A stretch of DNA of 64,000 bases from Anaeromyces robustus (Eukaryota; Neocallimastigomycota; Neocallimastigomycetes; Neocallimastigales; Neocallimastigaceae), in NCBI GenBank assembly GCA_002104895.1, contig MCFG01000004.1, forward strand, positions 75,001 through 139,000, given 5' to 3'. Positions 1-17,002 of the stretch are shown one piece after another (position 1 is the first letter of the stretch; the number at the start of each line of letters is the position of its first letter). A program made the translations under genes and the position numbers. Below the pieces are notes generated by a model. The model did no database searches. It saw nothing but the letters and a program-made list of their open reading frames with translations, and was not told the DNA's origin.

Positions 1-1136
1 CACTATCAAAAATATATACATAAATCTAAAGAAAAGAATAACAAAAGAGATTAAAAAGAAAAGGAATACTTTAATCATTACTATTCAATTTCATATGTAT
101 TAAAAATAAAATATATATTAATTTATTAAATTATAAAAATATATTTAATATTAATATACATCAAAGTTATAAAAATCATAGAAAAAATTAAATTTACAAA
201 TTTATTTGTAATTACACTTAACAATTAAACTATATAATATATAGTAAAAAATAAATATAGCATAAACAATAACTTATTTTTTTTATTTAATACTACTTTG
301 TTTATATTATTATTATAGTTTTTCATTTTACTTTATTTCTTTTATAATTTTATTTTACTTTATTTCTTTTATATATATAAATATTGAATTATTAGATATT
401 CAACATGTATTTTTAATTGTATTATTTTCTTTTCTTTTTATGAAAGATGACAATAATAAAGATAAAATTTTTGGTGTGACAAAAAAAAAATAATTTTTAT
501 AATCTTTATTTTATTTTTACTATTAAGTTTCAAATTATTTATTTTGTTTTTTTATTATTGAATAAACTTTTTTTTTTTACATTACTTTTATGATTTTTTT
601 TAGTCATGGTCATGGTTATGGTCATAAAAATTATTCTGTTTTACATTTTTTATTTTATTTTTATTTTTATTTTTTATTTTTTTTTATTTAAATGAAAAAT
701 TTTTATGTTTTACCATATTTAGTAATACACAAAATTAAATATATTTTAAATTTGAATATATTTTAATAAAATAGAATCATTTATTCAATATATATTGTAT
801 TATATATAATAAACTTGGAAAATTATTTGAAATATTGATTTAAGGTCATATATATTCATTTATAAAATATATTATTGTTTTTATATGATATATTAATTTA
901 ATAATAATAAAAATAAATAAAAATAGTTTTTTCTATACTACAAAGATATAACTATTTTTTTTAATTTAATGATTATATATAATAAAAGTAGAAATTATAT
1001 ATGTTGATATATTAGAAGATTTAACATAGAATAATATTTATACATAAAAGTTTTAAATTTAGTATTATAATTGCTTTTTTTTTTTTTTAATATTAACCAA
1101 TGATTAATTTTCTATATTATAAAATAAAATAAATTA
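1..1136. other. AT-rich intergenic DNA, no gene seen
   Basis: No convincing coding exon on either strand. It holds A and T homopolymers, a short direct duplication of a TTTTACTTTATTTCTTTTAT-like unit near 331-375, and a small ATGGTC-type repeat near 603-625. If the SH3 gene at 1404 has an upstream signal-peptide exon it would have to lie here, but I could not identify one. Confidence 0.6.
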
Positions 1137-1400
1137 AATAGAATAAAATAAAGTACTATAACATAAAATAAAATAAAATAAAATAAAATAAAATAAAATA
1201 AAATAAAATAAAATAAAATAAAAAAAAAAAAAAAATAGAATAGAATAAAATAAAATAAAATAAAATAAAATAAAATAAAATAAAATAAAATAAAATAAAA
1301 TAAAATAAAATAAAATAAAATTAAATAAAAATTAAATAAAAATAAAATAAAATAAAAATTAAATAAAATAAAAATAAAATAAAATAAATTAAAATAACTA
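1137..1400. repeat. (AAAAT)n pentamer array
   Basis: About 260 bases of AAAAT pentamers, interrupted near 1220-1240 by an A-run and decaying into AAATTAAAT variants after 1320. It ends about 5 bases before the ATG at 1404. Confidence 0.9.
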
Positions 1401-1403
1401 CAA

Positions 1404-2857
1404 ATGAATCAGTGTTTTAAAATTGAGAATTCAAAATATTGTCCTGATTTTAATGGATATTATACAATGAAGAGAACAAATCTAAATGATACTACTTCAT
1501 TTGATAATGCTATAAAAAAATATGTTGAAAATAAAGATTCATATAAAATTTATTTAAGTGAGAAATTCAAATGTAGTGTCGAAAAATTACCAGATTTCAG
1601 ATATAGCCATAGTTTTATTTGTAGTAGTTTTGCTGTTATACCAAATGTTGATAATGGCCCAAAATTATGTAAAGAGCAGATTGATAAAGATAAAAATGTT
1701 AATAAAATACCCTTTTGTTATTATTCATGTACAGCCGCTGTAGAATCCATTGGTGAAATATTAACAAATCCTGATTATGAATGTTCATGGAAAGAATATA
1801 GTAATTATTTTAATTCTTTGAAGACAAATTGTAATTCATGGTATAACAATATTAAAGATGATAATTTATCTGATAATTGTTTTATTGGCACAAAGGAAGA
1901 ACAACAATTTTGTGGTAAATGTTATTTACATATAATTCATATAATTTATTATTATTAATGCTATATTATTTAAAATTATAAAATATTTTTTTTATTATAT
2001 GTATATTATATATATATATACATAATTTCTAAAAATTTCATTATTTTACATTTTTAAAATTTAATATTTAATATATATTTGATATTATATTAATAATAAT
2101 TGATAAAATTGATACTAATATAAATATATAACATTATATATATTTTATATTTATTTTTCTTTATTAACAAATTCTTCATACATATATATATATTTAATAT
2201 TATATTATATACGTTTATTTTTTATAATATTCATAAAAAAATTTGTATAACATATATTATATAACTATTTATTTTATTTATATTATTAAATATTATAATT
2301 ATATTATAATAGGTTATAGTAATGAAGATGATAAAAAAAATTATTGTCAGCAAAAAAAACATTTAAAGGATTCTTGTTGTGAAGAAAGTAATAAAATAAC
2401 AACAATCATATTTATTTTTATTGTAATAATATCAGCTTGTATGACAATATTTTTATATATATATAAAAAGAAGAATTCTAATCTATTTAATAAATATAAA
2501 AGACATGTTAATTTTGATTTTGTTGAAGGTTCTACAAAATTACCATATGAAGGAGAAGAGGAAGGAGGAGAAACATCTTATACAGTAAAATCCACAGAAA
2601 ATAATTTATTATATGTTTTCCATGAATATATCCCAAAAATTAATGATGAAATTCAATTAAATGTAGGAGATATCGTAAAAGTTTCAAAAATTTTTGATGA
2701 TGGTTGGGCTTATGGTACTAATATATCAACAGATTGTGAAGGTGCTTTACCTTTGGCATGTTGTACTGAATATAGAACTAGTATTAGTTCAATGTTATCA
2801 TTTTCAATACCAACTAGACCTGTAAATAAACGTGATTCATCTCTTTATATAGGTTAA
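1404..2857 (+). CDS. Single-pass membrane protein with a cytoplasmic SH3 domain
   Basis: Exons 1404-1914 and 2313-2857, giving 351 residues; the phase-1 junction codes C-G-Y-S. The N-terminal ~195 residues are Cys-rich and look extracellular, opening with a CFKIENSKYCP motif. One hydrophobic helix follows (about residues 199-222) and is closed by a KKK stop-transfer cluster. The C-terminal half has an acidic linker and an SH3 domain at about residues 271-326, with the ALYxY-region equivalent YVFHEY, DGWAYG, and a final CCTEYR. Single-pass proteins with a Cys-rich ectodomain and an SH3 tail are, from memory, common in early-diverging fungi, where they are assumed to link surface sensing to the cytoskeleton. 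I infer a receptor or adaptor role. An N-terminal signal peptide is expected but absent, so an upstream exon may be missing; an AG at 1412-1413 could serve as an acceptor. Confidence 0.75.
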
Positions 2858-3352
2858 TATAGAATATATTAACTTATATAAAATATTTTAAAAAAAAAAA
2901 AAATAAAGGAGAAAAGGATAAAGAAAAACTAATAAATAAAAAGCTAAATTAAAAAAAAAAAAAAAATAAGTGAAAAAATCATTATGTTGTGGAGTTATTT
3001 TATTTAATAAGTTTTTATTAACATTTCTTTTTGTTTAATTTTAATTTTTTTTGATAATAATGAAAATTCATATACATACATTATATATATATTAAACAAA
3101 AAGATAATTATTCATATAATCATTGTATAATTTCTGCTTTTTTTTATTATTAAATATGTCAAAAAACAAACTAAAAAAATTGTTTATTAATATTGATAGA
3201 TTAAATATTATAAATATTATTTTAATTTATATAATAATATTAATTTATATAAATAAAAGTAAAAAATTTATAATGTAGATATATTAAAAATATAAATTTA
3301 AAATCATATAAAAATAAAAAAAAATATATTAAATTAAAAAATTTAGAAAATA
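2858..3352. other. AT-rich intergenic DNA, no gene seen
   Basis: Lies between two genes on the same strand. It contains A-runs and short TA-rich segments and no supported exon. Confidence 0.6.
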
Positions 3353-3432
3353 AAATAAATAAAATAAAATATAATAAAATAAAATAAAATAAAATAAAAT
3401 AAAATAAATAAAATAAAATAAAATAAAATAAA
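3353..3432. repeat. (AAAAT)n array running into a start codon
   Basis: AAAAT/AAATA repeats whose last unit supplies the A of the ATG at 3433, so the array would be the 5' leader of the DCTN3 transcript. Confidence 0.9.
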
Positions 3433-4513
3433 ATGGAAGGAATAATGGAAGATAAGAGTGATATTATAGCTCAAGAAATTGAGAGTAGAGTTGAAAAGGT
3501 TGAAAGTTATTTAGTTGATATTCAATCAGCAATAGGCAATAAATATTTAACAAAAGAATTAACTAAAGGAAAACCTTTACTTTATCGTATCGAAAATCTT
3601 GAAAGATCCATAAATCAAATAATAAAGAGCAATAAACTTGATGAATTATTTTCAAAATGTAATTTACATTTTTTTTTTTTTTATTGATTTTTCATTTTTT
3701 TTTTCTTTTAATTATATAAATATGTTAAAATTTAATAAGTAAATGTAATTTATTAATTAATTAATTAATTAATTAATTAATTAATTTAAAATGGAAAGTT
3801 GAGAGAGATTCATTTTATTGAATTTATTTTTATAAATTATATCCATTATTTTATTTACATTTTTATTATTTATGATATATTATAATATTATTAGATACCA
3901 CATTAAAAAAATTAATAGATAGTATTAATGATAAGATAAAAACTTCAGCAATTGATACAGATGCTAAATTGGATATAGTTCTTATATCAGAAAAAGAATT
4001 AATTGAAGTTTCAAATAAAGTTGAAGAAATAAAATCATTACAACAATATATTAATTCGAAGGAATATACGAGTAAGTATCATAATATATTTTAAAATTAT
4101 TTATTTATCTTTTATTTATTAATATAAAAAATTTATTAAAATATATTGTTTTTATTTATTTAGAAATTGAAGAATTATTACCTCAATATACAATATGTCA
4201 AAATGAAAATAGAAAAATTAAAGAAGAATTAAATTTCTTAACTCAAAAAATATATAAATGTCTTGACGAATATAACATATTTGTATTATTATTATTATTA
4301 TTATTTTTATTTATTAATATACTCCTAAAATTATATAAATTACATTATTCATAACTATATTATTAATTATTTTTATTTTTATTTTTATTTTTATTTTTAT
4401 TTATTTTAATTTTAAAGACTGAAAAGCTTTCAGAAATATTTATATGGTACAATAATATATTAACAGAAATTGAATTAAAAATACTCGAACTTGAAAGAAA
4501 CAAGAAAGATTAA
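3433..4513 (+). CDS. DCTN3: Dynactin subunit 3 (p24), DCTN3-like
   Basis: Exons 3433-3658, 3895-4071, 4164-4282 and 4418-4513, all in frame, giving 205 residues (animal p24 is about 186). It is predicted to be entirely helical coiled coil. Segments matching the p24 pattern in order are an N-terminal ESRVEKVESYLVDIQ heptad, an IENLERSINQI segment, a mid-region DAKLDIVLISEKELIEVSN, LPQYTICQNENRKIKEELN, and a C-terminal LSEIFIWYNNILTEIE corresponding to the animal MLLSKQFVQWDELL. DCTN3 is a small shoulder/arm subunit that pairs with dynamitin in dynactin, the cofactor of cytoplasmic dynein. The first intron holds a TTAA tetramer repeat (about 3749-3784). The assignment is by remembered similarity; a generic coiled-coil protein is the alternative. 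Confidence 0.72.
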
Positions 4514-5072
4514 TTTTAAATGTATCATTCTTTCAGAATTATTTATTTTTTTTCTTTTTTTAATTTTATTTCAAACATTAAATAATAAATGGATATTTTT
4601 CAATTTCAGTAAACAATAATAAATTAATTAATGAATTAATTAAAATATAGAAAAATATTATATACAAACAGTAATATCAAAAGTAACGAAAAACAAAAAT
4701 AGGAAACAAAACATATAAAAAAAATATATATAAAAAAAACACAAAACACAAAACAAAAAACAAATATACATATAATAAAAACAAAGAATAAAATAATAAC
4801 AAAATCAAAAATAAATATCGCTTTTTTTTATATTTTATTATTTTATTTATTATTTATGTCATTATAATCGTAAATATTAAAATTATTTAATTTCGTATTG
4901 TAATTATGTTTTTATTATTATTATTATTTTCATGTTGTGTATATTTTTTAATTATATATTTGTATAAATAGTATTTTAATAGATTATATACAGAATTAAT
5001 AAATGAATGAATTAATAATAATATTTATATACAATTAATTTTTTTTTTTTATTTCATTAGTTTTTAATATTA
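4514..5072. other. Convergent intergenic region
   Basis: Separates the 3' end of DCTN3 (+) from the 3' end of the RasGAP gene (-). It is A/T-rich with AAAAC-type and A-run repeats near 4690-4800. No coding exon seen. Confidence 0.6.
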
Positions 5073-5135
5073 TTATTTTTGACTTAAAAGATTGAAATAA
5101 ATAAATTTTGATATCTATTAAAATAATATTTTAGT

Positions 5136-5169
<34 letters not shown>

Positions 5170-8100
5170 GAAAAATAATATTAATTAATTAATTAATAAT
5201 TTATATATTTTAACTTACATTTGGTATTTTTGTCCATATTTGAATATTATCAACTGGTATATTTAATAAATAATCTTGGATTTCATTATAATAATGTTTA
5301 ATATATTTATGAAGAATTTGTAAAGAATCGGGTAATTGCATTTTAATAATATCTAATGTTGATTTATTTATAACATATTCAGTATAATTTTTAAGAAGAG
5401 CTTCTTCCAATGTAATAGGTTTTATTTTTTCTATTTCAATATGAATAATTTTAGTAAATTGATTATAAGTTTCTGAAAATTTATTAAACTTTTTATATTT
5501 TTCATCCATTGGTATATTTAATGTTAAGTTCTAATTACAAAGATGTTATATTATTAAAATAATAATATTAAAAAAAAAAAAAAAATTAATAATAATATAT
5601 AATAATAATAATAATAGGTAATTATTATGTAAGTATGATATATGATATTGTATAAGTATAAATTATTAATAATTTTTTACATTAAATATATGACTTAAAT
5701 GTTTAAAGGAATGATGTATTTTATCTTTATTGTTAATAACATTAACATTATAAGATTTTAAATAATCTTTCGGATTTTTTAGTGCTTGACATATAAATAA
5801 TTTAATAATTATTCTAGAGACAATTATATGACCTTCGTTATCAAATTTTTTATTTACTTCATGGTATATTTTTTGAAGTATATAATTTATTCGTCTTATT
5901 TATAAAATTATTAATAAATATATTAATTAATAAAAAATATAATATATATGAAATATTTATAATATGTTCATTATTATTAATTTATATCTAATATTAAATA
6001 TATCATACAGTGGAGTTGATTTGAATATGCATTTGAATTGTTCGAATAATTCATTAATTAAGATAGTAAAGTTTTTGTATCCTTTTTTAATTTTTGCTTT
6101 TGAAGCTTCTTTATACATATCAATCTATATATTATAATTATAATGAATAATATTTTTTTTTTTTAATTATAAATTATAAATCGAGTAAGTATAACAATTA
6201 TTATATATATTTACTTCATATAAAGAATTTTTTTTGATTAAATATTTAGTAACAGTTGTAGCAAAACTTTCCAAATAAGATTTTCCTTCAAGTCTTAAAT
6301 ATTCAGTTAATAAATTTGAAACCATTGTTTCTGCAATGAATATATTGTTTATATTATCTTTTGTTGTCATGTATCAGAGTGGAATAATATAATAATAATA
6401 ATAAAAATATTATTAATTATTACATTTAACAAAAAAAAAAAAAAAAAACATCTTTGAATTAGCATCTTTTAATATATAAAAATAATTTATATTACCACAA
6501 TGTTCGATTTCTGATTTAATTGCTTCTTCCATTATGTAAATAGAATCACTTTCAGTAATAAAAGCATACAATAATGCTTTAGAATTTATTTTAATTTGTT
6601 CAGTGTTAGAGCAAAGATTAAACATATTATATACCATTTCAATGTTACGACAGAATAATATCTATATAAAGCATATGAATTATAAAATCAAAATAAAAAA
6701 CGAAATAAATAAAAAAAAATTATTATTACTTTTATAATTTTATAATTTATTTTATTATTAATATTATCAAACCTCTTTAAGTTCAAGAGTAATATCTTCA
6801 GTAAATTTAGTTTTATTTATTTTTTCTAGATCTTTTCCAATTTGATTTCTTGAAATTGGCTATAATTATATTAATTAAATCATTTTAACATATTGAATAT
6901 TACTTATAATAATATTTTTTTAAAATTATAATTAATATAATTAATAATTATTTTATTTACATCTCCTGAATTTATTAATGATCTTGGTGTTAATATCCAT
7001 CCTAATATATTACTAAGATAAAATGACCATGATGAAGCATAACTTTGTTTTAATATTTTTGAAAAATGACTAATAATTTTATCCCAAATTTCTATTAGAT
7101 TAGATTTTTTATATTTATATTATACATATTATTTATTTATGTAACAAAAAAAGACATATTTAAAATTTAGATTCAGTAGTATTATTAATAATGAAAGAAG
7201 TAATAAATATATATTATTATTATTATTAACCTTTTTCTTTTTCATTAAATTCATGGAATATAGATGTACTATCATAATTTCCAAATGTGGTAGAAAAATA
7301 AGTTTTAAATAAAACTTTTGGAATGAAATCTGTTGTGATATTATTTATTTTAAATTATAAATAAATAAAAATTTTAAAAATTACATTAGTACATAAATAA
7401 TATTTAGTAATAATAAACAATATTAAAAAATTACTTTGTGGATAAAATCTAATCAAATTCAATAATGTCATTCCCCTATAATTTAATATAAATTATGATG
7501 TTAATGAAAACCATAGATTTATAAATATATATGAATAAAATTTAAAATATTTATATTATGAATTGATTAAATTAAATATATAATAAAGAAATTATATATT
7601 ATTAATATAAATACATACAATTCACCAACAGAATATTTATCCATTTTTTTATTCTTTAGTATTCTTTTAATAATTTCTTTACATCTATTGAGATTACAAT
7701 CAATATCAAAACAAGTTTTCAAGTTTTTTATTTCATTGATTCTATTTTCTCTTATAATTATCAATTTTTTAATAACAATTAATCTATGATCTATTGTAAA
7801 TTCTTTATTGTCAAATATTTCCCATTCTTCACTTTGTCTATTAGTTATTAATAAATATAGGATAATAATGACGTTAATATTCATTTATATTAATATAATT
7901 TTATAATTTTTCAATATTTTCTTTTTTTTTTTTTCATTTTGAATAATAATTATTCATATACAAATTAATATAGCTTTATTTTTCTTTTATAATTAATTAT
8001 GCTTACATATTATGTAATGATGATCTTAAAATATCAGTAATTATTTCAAGTGAATCTAAAAATAATTCTTCTTTTTCTATTTAAATTATTATAGATAGAT

Positions 8101-10457
8101 TGTTAATAAATATATCATAGATTATTATTTTTATTAAAGAAAAATTTTTTATTTATTTCCATACCTTTTTTATCTTCTGGTAATTCAGGATTCTTTAAAT
8201 CCATTATATTGATATTTAAAGGTATATCATTTTCCAATAAATCAACACCACTAGTTGCTTTATTTATATTATTATCATTGTTATTATTAATATTATCATC
8301 AAAAGGCACTGGTGAATGAACCATTTGTGTGAATTCATCATTTATTATTATTTCTGGTGATTCTGGATTTTCTTTTGTTGTTTTTAAAGTATATACCATT
8401 TCTTCTTCATCTTCATCTTCAACATTTATAATATATTTTCTAGTAATAATTTTATTTTTAAATTCATTTACTTTTGTGAAAGCATTTAAAATATTTTGTT
8501 GATTTTCATCATTTAATAATTTATCTTGTCGCTTTTTTTGTAATAATTCAGATGATTTTTTTTCATCTTTGGTTTTAATTTCATCTTTGTTGTTATTAAT
8601 ATCTTTATGTAAAATTTATAATAATGTTAAAAAAATATTAATATATTTAAAAATATTATTAAATATAAAAGAAAATATATATATATATTAAATAATAAAA
8701 TAAAATGAAGAAGTAATTAAATATATTGAATTTTACCGTTATCTTTTAAATTAAATGATTTATTATTCATAATATCAGAATTAAATAAATTTTTTAAATA
8801 ATTTAGATTATTATTAATATTATCTTTATCTATATTATATAAAGGAGAATGATTAATAAAGTGATATATATAATTTTTTAATGTTAATATATAAATAGTA
8901 TTAAATATAAATTAAATATCAAATTTTATATATAAATAGTATTATAATAGTGTAATAATATATAATATATTTATAAATATTTACTTTTAATGAAAATTGG
9001 AATTCGCTTTATTGTATAAAATGTTAAATAAGAATAATTTTATTAACACAAAGTTAATATTATTGTTAATACAGTAATGAAAATTATATATAAAATTTAT
9101 TAAATATTAATATTACCTTTGAATTTTTATCATTTTCTAATTTATAGAGTAAACTATTTGTTTTCATGGGTTTATTGTTAAAATGATCATTAGTTTTAAT
9201 ATTATTATCATTTTTGCTTTTTTGATTATTATTGTTATTTTCTTGATTATTGTTATCATTTTTGCTTTTTTGATTATCATCTTTATTTTCTTGACTATTA
9301 TTATCATTAGTTTTTAATTTTATATTGGTATTGGTATTTAATTTAATTGGTTCAGTAGTTGTGATTTCTGAAATAGTGATCTCATTATTTTTAATATTTG
9401 ATTTTTTAGATGGTGATATCATCTCTTCATTTATACTTTTAATATTAAAATTATTAACACTGTTTTTATCTATTATTTTTTCATTTTCTAATTCATAATA
9501 ACTATTATCTAGTGATGCTTCATTTAATACAATAGAAGTTGTTTCATCAATAGGAATATCTTTTTTTTCAAAAGATTCTATATCTATTGGTATATTATTA
9601 TTTGCTATTTTTATATTATTATTTTCTATATTAGATTCATCAATATTATCCATGGATTTTGATATATTTTTTTCTTTTTCATTCTCTTTATTATTTACAC
9701 AAAAGCTAATTTTATTTCTTTCTTCATTAGTATTTATATCATAATTAATTTCTTCATGATTATTTTGAATTATTTTATTATTATTAATATTAGATAACTC
9801 TTCATTGTATAAATCATTTGATTTGTCATTTGAGATTTTTATATTATTTAATTCTTTTTCATTACTTTTCATATTAATAGTGTTTGTATTTTTATTTTCC
9901 TTTTTATTATTAGGTGAATTTTCCATAAATATATTTTTTTTTACCAGTGGTGGTTTTTCTATATTCATATTTATTTTTTCTGTTTTTGGTGTATGATAAT
10001 CGTCAATGTCATTATTAATATTTAATTCATTTATATTGGATATATGATAATCTGGGCTTTTTATTTCATCGCCTTTTGTTGAAAAATTCATTTTTGGTGT
10101 ATTATAACAATTATTATTTTCTACATCCATTTCAAATTTGTTTTCCTTATTAGATGAACAATAATATATATTATTATTATTATTTACATTATTTGGAATA
10201 AAATTGTTTTCTGGAGTATGATATAATGAACTATTATATTTTTCATTAATTGTATTAAAATGATCATTTTCTTTTATTGGTGATGAATATTTATAATTAT
10301 CTGAATAATTTTTAATATTTTCTTCTGTTAATATATTACTGTTTTTACGTGTCGAATTATTTATGTCATTTTTATATAAATTATTCTTTTCATTCATCAA
10401 GTTTTCCTTTTTATTATTTTTTTTGCAAACATTAGTATTATTATGAATTTGCAAATG

Positions 10458-10488
<31 letters not shown>

Positions 10489-11198
10489 AAGAATTTATGA
10501 TAAATAATAATAATATGATGCATACATATATATATGTATAATATTAATGAATAATTAAACTTACAATTATTAAAATTATTATAGTTTGGATTATTTATAT
10601 TAAAAAAAATTAAATGAAAGAATTTTTTAACTTACTTTTAAAGAATTTTTGTATAAAATTTCATGTCCATGCATATCCGAACTTGTATCAGAAACAAAAT
10701 CAGAAATTATTCTTTCATGTATTTTAAAGGTACTTTTTTCATATAAAATTTTATCTTTGTTATTACTATTCTCATTATCATTATTAATATTAGTATTACT
10801 TTTATTATTATTAATATTTATGTATTCTGCATCATCCATTGACACATTGGAATTATTAATCTTCATATTAATATTTACGTTTTCATTTTTTCCATTATCA
10901 TTTAAATAATTACTTAGTGTATAACCATTTTCGTAAGTGTTCTTTTGATTCTCTGTAATATTAACCTTAATATTATTGTCATATATTTTGCTATTATTAT
11001 TATTATTATTATCAATATATTTATCACTACTATTATCATTATTATCATCATCTATATATTTATTATTACTATTATATATTTTATAATTATATAGTTTTTT
11101 ATTATCAAAATTTTTGTTTATTAATTCGTTTTCATTAATTGTTTTGTAATTATTATCATTATCAATTTGGTATTCATCATTTTCATTATTTATCTTGA

Positions 11199-11230
<32 letters not shown>

Positions 11231-12590
11231 TTATTATTGCTATTATTAGATATTTTATCTCCTATGTTAACATTATTTAACTGATTATCATTTATCATAT
11301 TATCATTTAAATGAATTTTCGTATTATTATCATTATTCATTTTTTTCTCATTAATAATATAATTTGTTTTGTATAAGTGCTTAATATCGTTAAGTAATTT
11401 TTTAATATCGATTTCATCAATACTATTAGTTTCATCATCACTTTTTTCAATATCGTTATGAAATTCATCTGATTTTATAAATATACTATCATTTAATGCA
11501 TTGTCTAAAGAATCATTACTATTATACTTTTTATTCATCCTCTTTTTATTATTACGATTATTTTTTATATTTATATATTTTTCATAATCATTATTATCAT
11601 TATTATTAGTCGTTTTGATGTTAATTTTTATATTATCTATTAAGTTATTATTTTTTGGTGAATATTCAGAATAAGAGTTTGAATATATAGGATTACTTCT
11701 ATTGTTATTCCATGGCTTTATATTATTTTCATAATTTTCATCATTTATTTTTTTATTTCTTTCTATATTATCATAATAATGATTATTATGAGGATAATAT
11801 ATGTTATAATTAAAATTCATCTTATTATTATTTTTATCATTTATATCTATATCTTTATTATTTAAATCATGATAATCTGAAGTTGCTTTATTTGATTCTG
11901 ATAAATATTTTGGATAATAATCTTGACTATATTCTGTATTTAAAATATTCATATTATAGAATGAATCATTTTTATTATAGTAATTACTTGCTCTGTAAGG
12001 AGAATTATTCACATTATCATAATACATGCTATTTTTTATAGAGTAACTACTATTACTTCTAGGATAAAATGGAATTTTAGTATCATCTATTTTTCTTTTT
12101 TCATAATTACTTAAACATCTATCCATTTTATGAAAATTTTTAATTTTTCTTATATCATGTTGATGCTCTCTATTTATTACTGAATATTCATGAAATTTTT
12201 GACGGTATGAATTATAGCTATCAAAATCATTAAAATTATAAGACGGTTTAAACTTAGGACTTTTTTCTATATTATAAAAATTTGTAGAATAATTCATTTT
12301 TCTAGATGTACGATAATTTGATGGGGGTGCTCTTCGTTTATTATTTAATTTTGTTATCATATCATCAATATCCTTAATATGATAAATTATAATAATATAA
12401 ACATATTATAGATATATAATAATAGTATAAAAATTAATACAATATACAATAGTTAAAAATATTACTTTATAAATTCTTTTAATATAAATCGTTTTTTTTA
12501 TTTATTTAAATATAAATTTTTATTACATACTTTTAGTAATAAATCATTTTTTGCTAGATCAGGGTTTTCAAAGTCATGAATATTCTCCAT
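5073..12590 (-). CDS. Giant Asn-rich protein with a degenerate C-terminal RasGAP domain
   Basis: Eighteen exons keep one frame (about 1,783 residues): 12590-12531, 12372-10636, 10406-9117, 9006-8985, 8829-8737, 8602-8165, 8076-8007, 7837-7619, 7475-7435, 7329-7231, 7091-6961, 6859-6773, 6661-6424, 6357-6215, 6124-6009, 5894-5681, 5530-5219, 5114-5073. Roughly residues 20-1,030 are Asn/Asp/Lys-rich low complexity with poly-Asn runs. The C-terminal ~330 residues follow the RasGAP fold in order: a TxSDSIYIMEEAIKSEIEH-like helix, then SNLLTEYLRLEGKSYL (family: ATKLMDEYMKLVGxxYL), then NSLYEIDMYK, LRINYILQKIYHEV, VSRIIIKLFICQALKNP and SFKHLSHIFNNL. The arginine-finger position (family LFRxN/T) is Ile at about residue 1516. 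The FLR motif reads IKL at about 1625-1627. It therefore probably binds or scaffolds a small GTPase rather than stimulating GTP hydrolysis. The exon at 6661-6424 has to read through an 18-base T run. The small exons at 9006-8985 and 5114-5073 are the least certain. Confidence 0.7.
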
Positions 12591-16330
<3,740 letters not shown>

Positions 16331-16661
16331 TTTTATTATTATAAACTTTAAAATAATATTTAAAAATTGCGCAAAAAAAAAAAAAAAAAAAAAAAACTAA
16401 TTTTTTTAATATATTAAATATAAATATCTGATCGACCAATCCTTTTTCAGAATTTTTAAATAACACCATATAATTTTTATTTTCTAATATAACTAAATAT
16501 ATTAATTTTTAAAATATTAATTTAAGTTTAAATATTATTAATATTTTATTTTAATTATAAGTATACAATTTTATTATTTATAATTAATATATATATATTT
16601 TTTATTAGATATATGCATTATATAATAAATTCTTAGATATAAAATGTCTACATATTTTATA

Positions 16662-16692
<31 letters not shown>

Positions 16693-17002
16693 CAAAAAAA
16701 ACAAAAAAAAAAGCAAACAATAAAATAATAAATAAATGAAAAAAAAAAAAAAAAAGAATGAATATTTATTATAAAATATACAAATAATTTTTTTTCCTTT
16801 TCTTTTCTAATTTTTTTATATTATTTTTCTCCTTTTCTTTCTTTTTCTTTCCTTTTATTCTTATATTATTTTATTTTTTATTTTAATTTTTATATTTTAT
16901 TTTTCCATTATTTTATTTTTGTATTTTTTAATGTTATATATATATATATTTATTATTACTTAAAATTATATTAATATATTGTTATTATTGTACATATTAT
17001 CT
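16331..17002. other. Intergenic region between La and sirtuin genes
   Basis: Lies upstream of La and downstream of the sirtuin gene (both minus). Contains an AAAAC pentamer run (about 16664-16700), A-runs and TTTTC-rich stretches. No exon supported. Confidence 0.6.

Noticed and set aside
10413-10523. N-terminal extension MHHIIIIYHK with a poly-Lys run as the start of a separate gene
   Set aside because: The stretch is intronic: a TACTAAT branch-point-like motif and an AG at 10407 join the exon in phase with the upstream RasGAP exon.
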